A stretch of 64,000 nt of DNA from Marthasterias glacialis. Taxonomy: Eukaryota > Echinodermata > Asteroidea > Forcipulatida > Asteriidae. The DNA lies in the NCBI GenBank assembly GCA_911728455.2, contig OU452230.1, positions 3,705,256 through 3,769,255 of the forward strand, in the 5' to 3' direction. Below are positions 10,821-22,422 of the stretch, piece after piece. Each line of letters opens with the position of its first letter. Position 1 is the stretch's first letter. The notes beneath the pieces were generated by a model. That model made no database searches and was not told the DNA's origin. It saw only the letters and a program-made list of their open reading frames with translations. The translations under genes were made by a program, and so were the position numbers.

Positions 10821-13514
10821 GATATAAATTTTAAAGATATAGCTCGTAGAAATCAAAATATAGAATGTTTATAGTGGACTTACCTTGGGTTGTATTTAAT
10901 TATTGTAAGAACGGTTCAATGTAAGAGATTCATGGCCCAACCGCTATAGTCAATTGTGTTATGAGACGTTTGGACACTGCACCCTTCTTGGAATGCCTGC
11001 ATAAGATGCAAGTCGCACGGACTCTATGGTTTTATTTCTTGTATTACTTTTATACAATGATATAATATTGTGTATTAAGAGAAAGGATACATGGTTTACC
11101 TCCATCTACTTCATCAAATTTAAAATTAAAACTGCCGAATTATGTTGGGGATGAGTTTATCATCTTAACTCATTATACTGCAGTTTAATTCAAAAGTGCT
11201 GATCTTTAACGTCTTAAAAAAATATATGAAGTCATCTTAGTTATTAATTTGAAGCCGTGTAACTCAATCTCCAGCATTTATACGAACCCTTGGGGATGCT
11301 GAAAGGGTTTGTCAAACATCACCCCAATCAAAGGTACGAGTTGCAGAAATCACATTTTATTTTTTAACAAACATCGTTGTATTTGTTACTTTTAATCAGA
11401 GGGAAACTATTGGAAAAGTACTTTATAATATGGACATCTAACCATTCGTTCATTTATACGCGCTGGAATCTGCACCTGCCTTATTTACGAGATTGCCATT
11501 TTAAGTCTTATTTCCCACGTGCAATCTAGCTTGTGGAGGGACGAAATATCAAAATAAGTAAATGCACATGGGTACGGTACAGCTGCGGAAATGTCTCCCT
11601 AACGTAACAACCTAAGATGTTCAAATTGCATCCACTAGGCCTACTTGGCATGAAGTAGATCTATAGTTTCGAAACGTACATATTTTTGCGAGTTGTAAAT
11701 CATGATTTCCAAACCGGCTATTTGATTTAACTGTGTGGGTGAGTGTATTCAGGGACGGCCTCGTATGGATTGGATTCTCAACAGTAACGATAGTACCCTA
11801 AATTTCTTTCAGTTTGGTAACCCTGAATTTACCTAGTGTAAAAAGGGACAAAAGCAGGACTGTGGAATTATCTCTCATGCCCATATTTGGATTCCGAACG
11901 TGTCTATACAGAAGTTGAAGGGATGGAGGATGTGGTTTGTTAAAAACGAACCTAGTTCCCCGTTTTATGAATTTTAGTTTGTAAAAAAACACGACGGTTA
12001 GAGTTGTGCTTGAAGTGTTTTTATTGGAGTAGAAGTCAAGGTTGGACACAGTTTCATTACCAGTCCATTTTGTTAGGAGTTGTATACATATTTTTAAAGC
12101 TTTTAACACACTGCAATTTGTCAAGGTGTTTCTTTATTGATGTCAATACCTTACGTGTGCACCGCGTAGCAATCGTCTTGTCGAAGCAAACATCCCAAAG
12201 GTATTATTAATACTGTACCTTTCAGCGCGCTGGAGCACCCCACTTGTTATACGTGAAAACGGTGTGAGAATTTCTTTGAAACTATACATCTTTAGGCCTG
12301 TGCTATTGTTAGATGTTTTCCAGTGCGCAGATGCATTATATTGAAGGTTGAAAACACCCCCGCTAAACTGGAGCACTGAATAATAACTTGAGTAGACCTG
12401 TATTACTGTTTCTTTGTTGCCTGTACATGGACTACTGGAAATAAGGGTCCCTGGTGGACAACATTATTAAATGCGTGACTACGTGTTCAGCTAAGCTGTG
12501 CTTAAGGTTCTACTGAAGGTGGGTCAAAGCCATAGGAAGTTTTCAATGGTGTCAAGGATTACTTCGCTAGGACTTCAGAATACATCACCTTCTAGAAAAC
12601 CTGACACGTCTATTGTGAAGGGATTGCGGAGAAGCGCCGTGACCATGCCTGCCAAGAAAGCATGTCGGATTCTGCACAAAGCAAGACTTTTCTTTTTTGG
12701 GCAAAAGTGTGTCATTAACAGAAGAACAGTTAAAGTCATCTACGTCAAGACACAAACTTGTCAAGACTAACCTGGTTAAAGTGTTATACTTCCCATACTT
12801 CCATTAGATCGTAACAGAAGACACGATGATTCAACGTTTCATATATAAAAAAAACTGTTTTACTATACAGGTCATGGTAATTGAATAGGCTGTGAAACAA
12901 AACTACAACAACTTCAAATTTTGCGAGTAGTTTGTCAATAAAATTCAATCAATGGAAAAAAAACAACCCTAAACAAAACAAGACCTACCCAGCCTTGGCC
13001 CAGATTGAATGCATTTAAAAAGCAGACCATTGTGTAGATACAAAGATACAAAGAGAGCAGAAACTGATTGAAAATGTACAAATGAATTTAAAACCCTCAC
13101 ACACACGTGATTACTTCGAAATTAAATATATTGTATACAAGCGTATTGTAATGTATGTACGAACGAACAAGAGGGTTGCATCAGAATATCTAACTCAATT
13201 ATTATTTTTTTTCTACTGCAGTTGTTGAGACGTAAGAGGAGCATCATTTTGCCAGGTAAAATCTTGTCCTGGCGTTAAAAAAATGGCGTGTCCTGCATTA
13301 CATTTGAACTCGAGGAGTTCAGATTTTCATTTGCATGTAAACAACTTTAGTTCGAGAATGGAAGATTTCTTCTTCTGAATTTAGTTTTATTCTTCTGAAT
13401 ATATATATTCCCGAGTACAAAAGAACCCATATACATGTATGCTTACAGACGCCCACCCATCAGTCTCAGGGATCTCATTGTTTGGGCAGAAATACGCCCC
13501 CGAATAATGATACT
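10821..13514. other. Intergenic, no supported gene
   Basis: AT-rich DNA with many stops in all frames. A minus-strand CCCAAG/GTAAGT donor lies near 10880 but no open exon precedes it. The 11.8-12.8 kb stretch has several 70-100-codon ORFs on opposite strands with no recognisable domain. Confidence 0.5.
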
Positions 13515-13610
13515 AAGTTACTATAACTATTAAACTAGTAAACTTGTGGGTGTAACCATTTATATACTTGGTTACCCGCAAGTTGACTAGTTGACTAGTT
13601 ATAGTTACTT
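13515..13610. repeat. Imperfect hairpin (about 43-bp arms)
   Basis: The left arm begins AAGTTACTATAACTATTAAA. The right arm ends with GACTAGTTATAGTTACTT. They pair over about 43 bp around a short loop, with outer AATAAT/ATTAT extension. It is most likely a foldback MITE directly upstream of the Penelope-like fragment. A small-RNA precursor is possible in size, but nothing else supports it. Confidence 0.6.
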
Positions 13611-13616
13611 ATTATC

Positions 13617-14454
13617 CACACCATGCAAAGCTTCAAACATCACTTATTAATAAGTGGTCCTCGTTAATTTCCCCGATGCCGCAGGGAACTTTCAGGTGCT
13701 CCCACTCTTCCAAATGCATCGTCTGTAGACAACACATCAGGGAGTCATATTCTTTCACCAGCAATGCCCATGGTACCACCAATAAGACAAAGGGACATGT
13801 CACCTGCACCACCATGAATCTCATCTATCAAATATCTTGCAAAGTTTGTAAAGTTTGTGGTGTTCGATATATAGGTGAAACAAGAACTACACTCAAAGGC
13901 GTTTCTATGGTCATAGATTCACAGTCAACACCCAGAAGCTAGATACACCTGTCGGACATCACTTCCATCTACAAAATCACTCTATTTCTGACATGATTTT
14001 ACAGGGCATTGAGGCACATAGGTAACAACAGAGACTATTCGTCCGAGTAGGGAGAAACTGTGGATAGGGCGCCTCCAGACCATTCAACCCTATGATCTGA
14101 ACATCCAAGAAGGAAATTATAAATTAATTTTTGTCTTTGCCTTCTCCTTTAAGTCTGTTTGGTTCACTAGTTAATTAATTATTTCGTCCACATTTTCCCA
14201 CCTTTAGAATTGTCTTTTGTGTCCCCAACCTCTGTGGTTAATCCAGCCTTTTCCTTCGACCCCCTTTGTCTCCCTCTCCATTGTTCATCCCTTGCATCTT
14301 CTGACTGCTTTCTGCCTCTCTCTTTTCACTTCTTTTCACTTGACTGCTTCTGTTACTCCATTTACTTGTATGTGTGTGTTGTATTGTCATTTAGCCTTTG
14401 AGAAAGACTCTAATAGGGTCAAAACTTGAGGCGATTAGCAATTTTTCTCCAGAA
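13617..14454 (+). pseudogene. Penelope-like retroelement 3' end with broken GIY-YIG domain
   Basis: The frame from about 13650 encodes a Cys-rich linker (CSHSSKC, then GHVTC and NLIYQISC) followed by VRYIGETRTTL, the start of a GIY-YIG nuclease as found at the C terminus of Penelope-like elements. A frameshift near 13893 moves the reading to FYGHRFTVNTQKLDTPVGHH, which continues with NHSISDMILQGIEAHR to a stop near 14020. A short tandem duplication (TGTAAAGTT) adds residues just before the YIG motif. Frameshift and stops mean it is not functional. The non-coding tail to 14454 ends in AGCCTTTGAGAAAGACTC and matches 61160-61372. No reverse transcriptase domain is present, so this is a 5'-truncated copy. 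Confidence 0.82.
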
Positions 14455-15120
14455 TCATGTTAGTACACTTTTTTGTGGCATACAAAGACACCATTATGTA
14501 CGGAGGAGAATTTGCTATAGAGAGCCGTTTTGTAGATCTTGTGTCTGACAAAATTTAATAAGTACTAGTCTTTAAAAGCGCCAAATAATTTATTTTTCAA
14601 CCGATTGTTTAGAACAGGGACGCATATACCCCATCCCTCTTAACAATAGCATGCATAATTGTGGCTTTGCATATTATACCTTTCTGAATGACAGTGGCAA
14701 GGAATGTAGGTTGGCAGTATTATGGTCTTTTGTTGTTATGTGTTTTTATGAGGAGGCATCAATGGGAGCCAGCGAATACTGTCAGACGCCGCCTGACCAA
14801 ACATACGATGTGGACGCTGGTGTATCGATTCAACCCAGGAATCTATTCTTCCTTGATCATCGAAATGTTTGTAAATACAGGCACGTCTCCTGAGCTATCT
14901 TACAGAGAGGGTCCAAGTTGTGGTCGGAAAGACAATCTTATCAAAATAGATGATTTATAAATCTAATAATAGATCGCTTGTTTTATGGGTCATATGCGGG
15001 CTATATTTTAGTGATATTGTGCCACTGGTTAACCAATGGAAAGCCCATAGCAAACCCTAAGAGTAGATGCAATAAATTAGTTTAAAACGTTAATTTATAA
15101 TCAGCAATTTAAAAGAAGCA
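14455..15120. other. Intergenic, no supported gene
   Basis: Two overlapping ORFs of 80-90 codons at 14.65-14.96 kb lie in different frames on the plus strand. Neither shows a domain or splice context. The rest is AT-rich. Confidence 0.5.
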
Positions 15121-15448
15121 ATGACTCATCAATTGGACTGGGCAGCTGAGCACATGAACCTAGGGGAAAAAATATATAAATTCAGTTTTGTTATATTGAA
15201 AAACAAGTTGTATGTGAATGATGACATCAAATGATGATATCGCCAGAAGATTATGCAACCCGTGTTACTGTTTTTTCGATTCAACTTCCAGTTTGTACCG
15301 GAAGACAAGATCAAATTGGAATCACATACTTTTTTAATGTTAGTTCAGGCTTTGAAGACCTTTCCGAAGATGTATAGATTGTCAAAATCCATTGAGCGGT
15401 TCATGAGTTATAATTTTGATCAATTGAATATTTGAAATTTGAGTTAAT
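15121..15448 (+). repeat. Dispersed repeat, inverted relative of 40.66-40.88 kb
   Basis: The core at 15259-15319 (CCCGTGTTAC, CAACTTCCAGTTTG, ACCGGAAGACAAGATCAAAT) matches the reverse complement of 40709-40765. Both copies lie near TGACGTCAT-type sequences. A further fragment with CCAAACCGGAAGTTCAAAT lies near 41165. Family unknown. Confidence 0.55.
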
Positions 15449-15792
15449 GTAATTCAACACCTGGTGACGTCATCATGACGTTTTTCAGATGCCGTCTTGT
15501 TCCAAGGTTAAATTCAGTTTCATTTTAGAGTCATGCTGTGGAGAAGAGTATGAAGGATTATAACAGTGACAGCATAACTCTGTGGGACCCCGTAATATGT
15601 GATATTCCGATCGCGCAAAGCGGCACATTCTTTTTACCACATCTTCCGAATGCAACCGTAAATTTTGTTCAAATTTCACATGGAAGCTTTTATTTATATT
15701 TTCTATCAGTGAAATATTGATGATAAAAGTTGGTTTAAGAAATTTAGAAACTGAAGTTTAAATACACTTTTAAAGTTGTCGTGTTGACACTC
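15449..15792 (+). repeat. 350-bp direct duplication, left copy
   Basis: Aligns with 16172-16560. Shared blocks in order are CACCTGGTGACGTCAT, AAATTCAGTTTCAT, GTGACAGCATAAC, TTCCGATCGCGC, GCACATTCTTTTTA and AAAGTTGTCGTG. The copies are clearly diverged, so the duplication is old or both were inserted separately. The CRE palindrome TGACGTCA is kept in both. Confidence 0.7.
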
Positions 15793-15851
15793 TGAAATGT
15801 ATAGAGTATTTAAATGGACATGGGTGAACAAAAAACTGGAAAAAATTTCCT

Positions 15852-15987
15852 TTCGAACGAAAACAATCTGCGTTCGAACGAACAAAATCTGCGTTCGAAC
15901 GAACAAAATCTGCGTTCGAACGAACACAATCTGCGTTCGAACGAACAAAATCTGCGTTCGAACGAACAAAAACAGCTCCGAACGAAG
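15852..15987. repeat. 21-bp minisatellite with TTCGAA palindrome
   Basis: About six units of the type TGCGTTCGAACGAACAAAATC, nearly identical in the middle and degraded at both edges. The 21-bp period is divisible by three and the unit contains no stop in several frames. Both strands therefore stay open as heptapeptide repeats (for example RTNKICV). Each unit carries the palindrome GTTCGAAC. It lies between the two copies of the 350-bp duplication. Confidence 0.9.
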
Positions 15988-16171
15988 GTTATGTAAAATG
16001 TGATAACGTATTCACAGTTTTATTTAAAAAGGTCATAAATTAAAATGTCATTTCACGGTCATTTCAAACTATGTCTAAATTAAATCATATTGACCGCAGA
16101 GCTCAAGTCGTGTGCGTTTATTGTGTGGTTCTTGAGTAAATATTTCTTTAAAATATTAAACTTTGAATTAA

Positions 16172-16560
16172 AGTATTTCGACACCTGCTGACGTCATTAT
16201 GACGTCATCATTATTTTTTAGCGTCTTCATATTGAGGTCCAGTTGTCTGATTAGTTTCAAGGTTCAGTTCAGTTTCATATTTAAGCTGTGTTGTAGAAAA
16301 GAGTTTGAAGGAATCCAAAAGTGACAGCGTAACACAATGGTCGTTCCGGGACACCGTAACACCTGCTTTCCGATCGCGCTAAAACAGCACATTCTTTTTA
16401 TCAGAACTTCTTTATGCGAATGTCGAATTTGTTTAAACTCCTCAATTAGGTTTTTACTGATATTATCTATTAGTTAAATATAAATTATAAAACTTTGGTG
16501 CACGAAATTTTTAAACTGGAAATTAAGACAATTTTAAACTTGTCGTCGTGGAGAACTGTG
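16172..16560 (+). repeat. 350-bp direct duplication, right copy
   Basis: Diverged copy of 15449-15792, here with TGACGTCATTATGACGTCAT near its start, so the CRE-like site is doubled. Further shared blocks are AGTTTCATATTTAAGCTGTG, TTTCCGATCGCGCTAAA, CATTCTTTTTATC and ACTTGTCGTCGTG. Confidence 0.7.
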
Positions 16561-17511
16561 AATGTTGATGACGTCACCACTGGTATAGTAAGGATTTACT
16601 TAGGAAATGCCCGTTTAAAACTGTTATTTGTACAAGACTGATCTAAACTATATCCCTGGAACAAAATTTCAACGATCCGTGATACCTGTCGGTTGATCAA
16701 ATCTGGTATCTCCTCAAGTCACTTTTTCAGGTTTATAAAGTAGTATCAAACGAGTGAGGACTTTACACAGCAAATCTTAGACACGGTGTAGCAAACCAGT
16801 CTTCCTCCTTGCGTGTCAACGAACAATTATAAAGGTTGTTATTGGAGAGGTCCAAGGCCGGGGCCCTTGGGAAGCTTTCATTCAGAGCTCTCTTCTTGTG
16901 TTCTTTGTTCTGTAATGGTAATGGTCACTACATTCTTCATTCATACAGCTTGATACGTCTGTAGAACAGTTATATTAACAAGGAGAAAAAAAGAAAAGAA
17001 AAAAAACTGCTTTGGTTTTCTGTATCAGTTTGATCACATGGGCTTGAATAATAAAAATATATAAGTAAATACATAAAAAGGAGACCCCAAAACCTACCCC
17101 AAAGAAAAATAAACATAAAACAAAACAATGATAATAATAATAACAACAACAACAATTATAAAAATAATAATAAAATCATAAAACAAATGAACTATTGATA
17201 AAATACAAACTAAAAAAGACCAACCCAAATCAAACATGACAAAAATAAGACCTCCTGTGAGTTAAAAACAAGGTTTCTAAAGAAATAAAAGGTCGGAAAC
17301 TTAAAAGAAGACTTTGGAAGATTAGTTACTGAGTAGGCCAACTTGTTTATATTCTCCCCTTAGGCTCAGGTGCGGACGTGCGTAGGTGTAGCAAAATCGG
17401 TATAAAGCTCTATCGCCCAAAAAAATCGGTCAATTATACACTTAAAAACTTATTTAGTTGAATCCGTGACTATGTTCTGGCGTATTCTGGGGCAGATAGG
17501 GGAAATATTTG
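16561..17511. other. Intergenic, A-rich tract at 16.98-17.22 kb
   Basis: A-rich, ATA/ACA-rich low-complexity DNA at about 16980-17220 and no supported gene. Confidence 0.6.
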
Positions 17512-17790
17512 GGGAGTTGTGATTTTGATGATACATGCATGGACTTTGGCACTCATAGTATGCCACGAGGAAGATATTTGGCTATGGGCAATCGCAGATT
17601 TGTCCTTTGAAAATCATAATGGTAGTACAACAAGCAAGTTTCTAAGTGTTCAAAAAGGCTGCCACTGTTGTTCTCCCTTTGTTTTTTTAAAAGGACAAAT
17701 CTGCGATGACCCTATGGCCAAACATCGTTCTCATGACATACTCTCACTGTGTGCCAAACTCCATGCTTGTATCATCAAAGCCACAATCCC
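17512..17790. mobile_element. Inverted-repeat MITE, copy 1
   Basis: The left arm (GGGAGTTGTGATTTTGATGA onward) and the right arm (ending GTATCATCAAAGCCACAATC) are complementary for about 100 bp. Shared blocks include GGACTTTGGCAC/GTGTGCCAAACTCC and CAAATCTGCGAT/ATCGCAGATTTG. The foldback makes the 132-codon plus-strand ORF over it an artefact. A second copy is at 50652-50934. Confidence 0.8.
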
Positions 17791-19874
17791 ATCACCGACC
17801 CGTCGCAGCAATAAACCGTGGAGAGAAATGCAACTTTTAGAAAAGTATTTATTTGTTTGGGTAAGGGAAGTTGCCGTTCACGATGCCCTAAACCAGGCCG
17901 CTCAAGGTGAAGATTAACAAGAGGGGAAAGGGGCTAAAGGGGGATAAAAGAACAGGAAATAAAGAAGTAGAGCGATTACCATCGATGTTGTGTTTGAATT
18001 GGGACAGGTTATAAAAGGCAGGGAAGCGGGTTTTATGTACAGTGCATTCCAAAGCAAGGCAGTACGTGGGAAGAAGTAAGTGGGTAATCTTTAATGTACC
18101 GGTAGTTGATAACGGCCCATGTATAAATAGTGTCAAAGGTGAACATGGGCTTTAAAAAGTAGGAATGTTTTGAATTTGGGAACACGTATTTTAGGTTGCA
18201 AGTTGTAAGTTATCGCTCAATCTGAACCGTTTCTGGTGTTTCACGGTGTATAGCAATCCAGCATAATGCATCACCGTCTCAAGTTTTTTTCCCCACTGGT
18301 ATAGGCTTTCCTTGAAAAATATTCGCACAAATCAATATTGAATTTGTTTAAAGCATGATTTTAATTGTATTAAGGGAGAAAATGATAATAAATAGACGAC
18401 AAAAAAGAAAAAAAAAGAAAAAAAACATAGAGAGCCAGAGAGGTGTTCGTTGTAGCAAGATTTAGGTTTTTGTGCTCGTTACAGCGGCATTCTACTAAAC
18501 TCAAGCCTGAAAAGTCTTATAGAGCAAGTATTCTTATGGAAATACCCTTTTTAAAGCCCCATCTCAACACTGGGTAAACTGACTGTAAATGCTTCCATTC
18601 TTTGCACAAATCAAGATATATGTAATAAAACCAATCTGTGAAAATGTCAGCTCATTTTGTTGTTTTAGTGGCGAGAAAACGGTAAAAATGAATTCCGCAT
18701 TTTTTGTACGCATTCCTTGTACGCAGCGTTTTCGTCTCTTCGTCTCACTGAGACGAAAACTGATTTTGGATCTTATTTCCTTTATTATTTAAAAACAATA
18801 ACACTTCAGGCAAAAATATTTCAGGGAAAGTTCTCTACCATCAATATCTTCATACCATGTAAGGTATTATGTAAATAATCTGTGAACATTTAGGTTTTTC
18901 TTCTTACCAATATTGAGCTGGGGCTATAAGAAACCCCATATCAAATACCCAATAGAAAGCCTCCAATTATCAATGCAGTCCCCAATCGTTATACCTTTAT
19001 ACAATAAATCACCAAGGGAGATCGTCCAATTATATATAATAAATATGCGAATCCAAAGGAAAGGAAATTCAAGTTGTTTAAAAGCGTAAGTAAATACTAT
19101 TTGATTAACGCGACTGCCACGCATATAGTTCCTTACAGTCATCAGAGATTCATGGCCAATTTAAACTGTTCTTTTTTGACAGTTTTGTTTGATTAAACAA
19201 GTGGGCCTACACATCGCAATAGCAAGTAATATTCTATCTATCCGTACTTTACATACCACATAATTGTGTTTTGTAACTTAAGACAAATAAAGCCGTTGGG
19301 AAATAAATGAACGAAACAGCTCCTGCATTTTAAGTCAATCTTTAAGACTGCAGTTAATGAGGCTTTCGGAAGGTTTTCGGACAATATGCCTGCTGTTTTT
19401 CATGTTATAAGACTTTTTTATGTTTGTAGTTTTAGTTAACGGAATGCGAAAAACTTCTGAAATCTGCCTTGGAATGTGTAAGCTGCAACCAGTATATTGA
19501 TGAAATGAAAGACATTTCCAAATAATGAAATGTTTTTTCCGCAACAATATTTATCCTTTGACAAATCCCCAAACTGACTGATATTGTGATACGGTCGCTT
19601 GTTGACCGTACTACGGTATTGCCCCCACACGAGAATGTACCATATGCTTATTTTGTCGTGCCTTCTTTAGTTGGCCGCTTGTTTAATACTAATAGTAACA
19701 TTTATAACGCACCTTTTCTAACGGTTTCAAAGCGCACAAAGACTTCTCTCTAATAGGCGGAAGGTTGTAGCATGAACTGCTTATATAGATATTTCCCTTT
19801 TATTGGTTTCAAATTCCTCTTGCTTGCCAACCTGAACTCGCTTCACCCGTGGGTAAAACGACAAAAACCGGCAA
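17791..19874. other. Intergenic, no supported gene
   Basis: AT-rich. A/G-rich low complexity occurs near 18400-18430. No exon or element was recognised. Confidence 0.55.
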
Positions 19875-20510
19875 TCATTTGGTTTGGATATAGTCAAGGA
19901 AACGGCAAATTGACAATACAACTGCCCCAGATCTGTAGAGATACCGGCTTTCCTTGAACCTCATAGTCAAAATTGAATTTTTGTTTGAAGTACCGTCCTC
20001 ACGGACAGCACAAGTTCTTGGTCTATATGCTCTTCTTACAGCCGTAGCCATGTAGCTGAACTGTGTTTGAATTCCGTCCGAGCCAAGCACCGAGCCTAAC
20101 CGATACTTGCAAGTGGAAAAACAAGACCCAAATTCCCCGCATGTCTCTAACCAGGTGCTTTTGTTATCCCAGTTGCTCGAGCGTAGCATGTCAGCGGATT
20201 CCAAGTCTTGGGTTCGGCAAGAGCAAACGTGAATGTTAATCAGACTTGTATGGGATCCGACTCTCCCTTTAGGGCAGCTTTGCCGTTGTAAACTGGTTTG
20301 CAAACTCACAAAGCTTCGGTGCAGACAAGCCAATGCCATCCCGTGCCCAACCAAAACAACAGAGAGTGAAGGAGACCTTTGCTCTTTTTCAACACAAATC
20401 CCTGAATTTACAATTCCTGAATTCCCATTTCGTCGCCAAGCCTTGGCTTCAAACGGCTGTATACCTTTACTTATTGCCGCAGTGACGCTTTCTTTTATAT
20501 ACGTTTTCAT
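19875..20510 (-). CDS. Hypothetical 211-residue ORF, unrecognised
   Basis: From the first ATG (20508-20510) the frame runs 211 codons to a TGA. It is the second-longest ORF in the window and longer than expected by chance in DNA of this composition. The product is basic and rich in Ser, Arg and Cys, with no signal peptide, no convincing membrane segment and no motif I recognise. The opposite strand is also partly open (about 95 codons), which suggests a composition effect or an old mobile-element fragment. It stands in a GC-richer patch without neighbours or a clear promoter. It could be a taxon-restricted exon, a transposon relic or noise. Confidence 0.22.
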   Translation of the reverse strand: MKTYIKESVTAAISKGIQPFEAKAWRRNGNSGIVNSGICVEKEQRSPSLSVVLVGHGMALACLHRSFVSLQTSLQRQSCPKGRVGSHTSLINIHVCSCRTQDLESADMLRSSNWDNKSTWLETCGEFGSCFSTCKYRLGSVLGSDGIQTQFSYMATAVRRAYRPRTCAVREDGTSNKNSILTMRFKESRYLYRSGAVVLSICRFLDYIQTK

Positions 20511-22247
20511 CAAGACATTTTGAGATATTCGGTACCGAAATGTTAAAGTTCGTCCCCATTGTTGGAACGTTTTAACTCTACCTTCTGTTAAAACCTACTA
20601 GGTTGCAGCTTGATCTTAAACATCATAATACATCAATCAATGGGTGTGTATCCATCAACAAAATACCCCCTAAAGTAGAACTTGAAACTTTATATGAAAG
20701 AAAAAAGATGGAAAGTGGGGTTTTCCATATTACACACTTCCTTACATAGTTTTAAGAATGTATCTCTGGATAACTACGAACTGCCTTCTGTGCAAACTGA
20801 AGAAGTAAATGGTGGTAAATGGTAAATGGCGAGAAATAAGATTCCGAGAACAAAGAAAAATGTTGATCATTTTGATGACTAGATCCGATTCAGACTGACC
20901 CAAACATGGGTCGCCCAAATGGAACTGATAATCTAAGTCCATTCAGACTCACAGTGTGTGATATCAGGTATGGAATATGATTTCCCTTTCCTTTCTTGGT
21001 TTATGACATCCTAAGCAAATTCACATATAATAAAGAACTTATAAATCCATCAAAGAAAACAAAAACATCCAATTGGTGCAGCAAAATACCATAATACCAA
21101 AGTACCATTTTACCGATTCTATATCTACGACCATCTCGTTTTAGAAGTCACAGCTAAACATACATATTCTCTACCTGTAAGTTGCTTCATTGTCAATGGC
21201 TGATTGCAGTAACAGAACTGTTTCATTGTGCAAGATGACCTCAACCATTTGAATCATTTGCCAATTACATTCCAAATCCCTTTCTTAACCAAAATACTTT
21301 GATTTGTTCACGCCTTTGTATTGATACCGGTACGGCACGAGTTAAAGCAACGTCAGTATAAACAAGAAAGACGAACTTTAATTATAAAATAACGGCGACG
21401 AAGCATATAGGTATTTTGATGAATTCGGACAATAAAACCTGTCTAGATGTATCAATAATGCCGTAGTGTAACAAGACAATTGCGTTTGTTGTGGTGGGGA
21501 GGGGGACGAAGACATCAGTTTTGCGGGGGGCTACTTAATGAATCGAAACATTCATTTGTGCACGTTTTCTATCTAATTTTTTTGCGGGGGGAAGGGGAAT
21601 AGGTTCTGATAGATGGGGGCTTCCTGCCCCCTCTGGTTACGCCACTGAGTGCTGGACTTTTTTTTTTTTAAAGTGACTATCCTTTTTATATGACTGTAGG
21701 CCAGAGTGCCTCTAATCAAAACAAACAAAGACACTGAGGAACTGCCCCGTATACTTGTTTTGAGAAGCAACACGCACAAACAACCCAAGACGTTCTGCTG
21801 CAAACGATACGCGTGCTCCTGTTACCACGCAGTCATTATCCAGACCTCCCTGGATATCTTGCTGCACCGTAATCCGACCCATTATGTAGCCCCATGAGCT
21901 GCACACAGTGCATGGGCAACTGTGATGTAACTGCGTAAATGCATGGTTGCTAACATGCAAGCATCATCTGCAAAGAAGTTACAGCTACTATATACAATCT
22001 CAGTGTATGGACAATCTTTGGACTCAAAAGCACCTTTGTAGAGCATTTTTGATAAAATCCAAAGTGTTTTTTCGCGATTCCAGTTAACCCCAAAAGCGTG
22101 AAACCATCTAATTTCCTTTCTGCCTAAAGTTGGGCATCGCCCAACGTAATAAACTCTACACTCCACTTTTGATGTGAGTTACTTTTGATTTTTGTAAAAT
22201 CACTGTCAATTAAGTACCCGATTAGCTTTTGCATTCCTGTCACGCAG
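20511..22247. other. Intergenic, possible DNA-transposon end near 21.6 kb
   Basis: Around 21610-21650 a G/C-run-rich stretch ends in GGTTACGCCACTGAG. Its complement, CTCAGTGGCGTAACC, resembles termini of hAT-type elements, but no partner terminus was found. The remainder is AT-rich with no supported gene. Confidence 0.35.
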
Positions 22248-22422
22248 AATATAGTATTGAATCTAATGGGAAAACGGTATATGTTCCCGTGTCTTATGGA
22301 TCCTTCAGCGCAATCACACCACGGCAGAACTCGCATGAACTGACTATCATTCCGGTAACTGAACCCAGACTAGCACATACCATCCAACGTTCATTACAAG
22401 CCACTAATACAACAATCTTAAG
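22248..22422 (+). CDS. Candidate internal coding exon, product unknown
   Basis: A pyrimidine-rich acceptor (TTTTGCATTCCTGTCACGCAG) precedes an open stretch of 175 bases that ends at a consensus donor (TTAAG/GTAAGA at 22423). The open frame reads EYSIESNGKTVYVPVSYGSF and continues through ITPRQNSHELTIIPVTEPRL to the donor, an ordinary soluble-protein composition. The entering intron would be phase 1 and the leaving one phase 2. I do not recognise the protein and could not find partner exons. Confidence 0.3.

Noticed and set aside
13515..13610. microRNA precursor
   Set aside because: Hairpin size is suitable, but near-full-length pairing and position beside other mobile DNA fit a foldback element better. 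No known miRNA seed was recognised.
17519..17917. 132-codon plus-strand ORF
   Set aside because: It runs across both arms of a foldback MITE, so its two halves are complements of each other at the DNA level.
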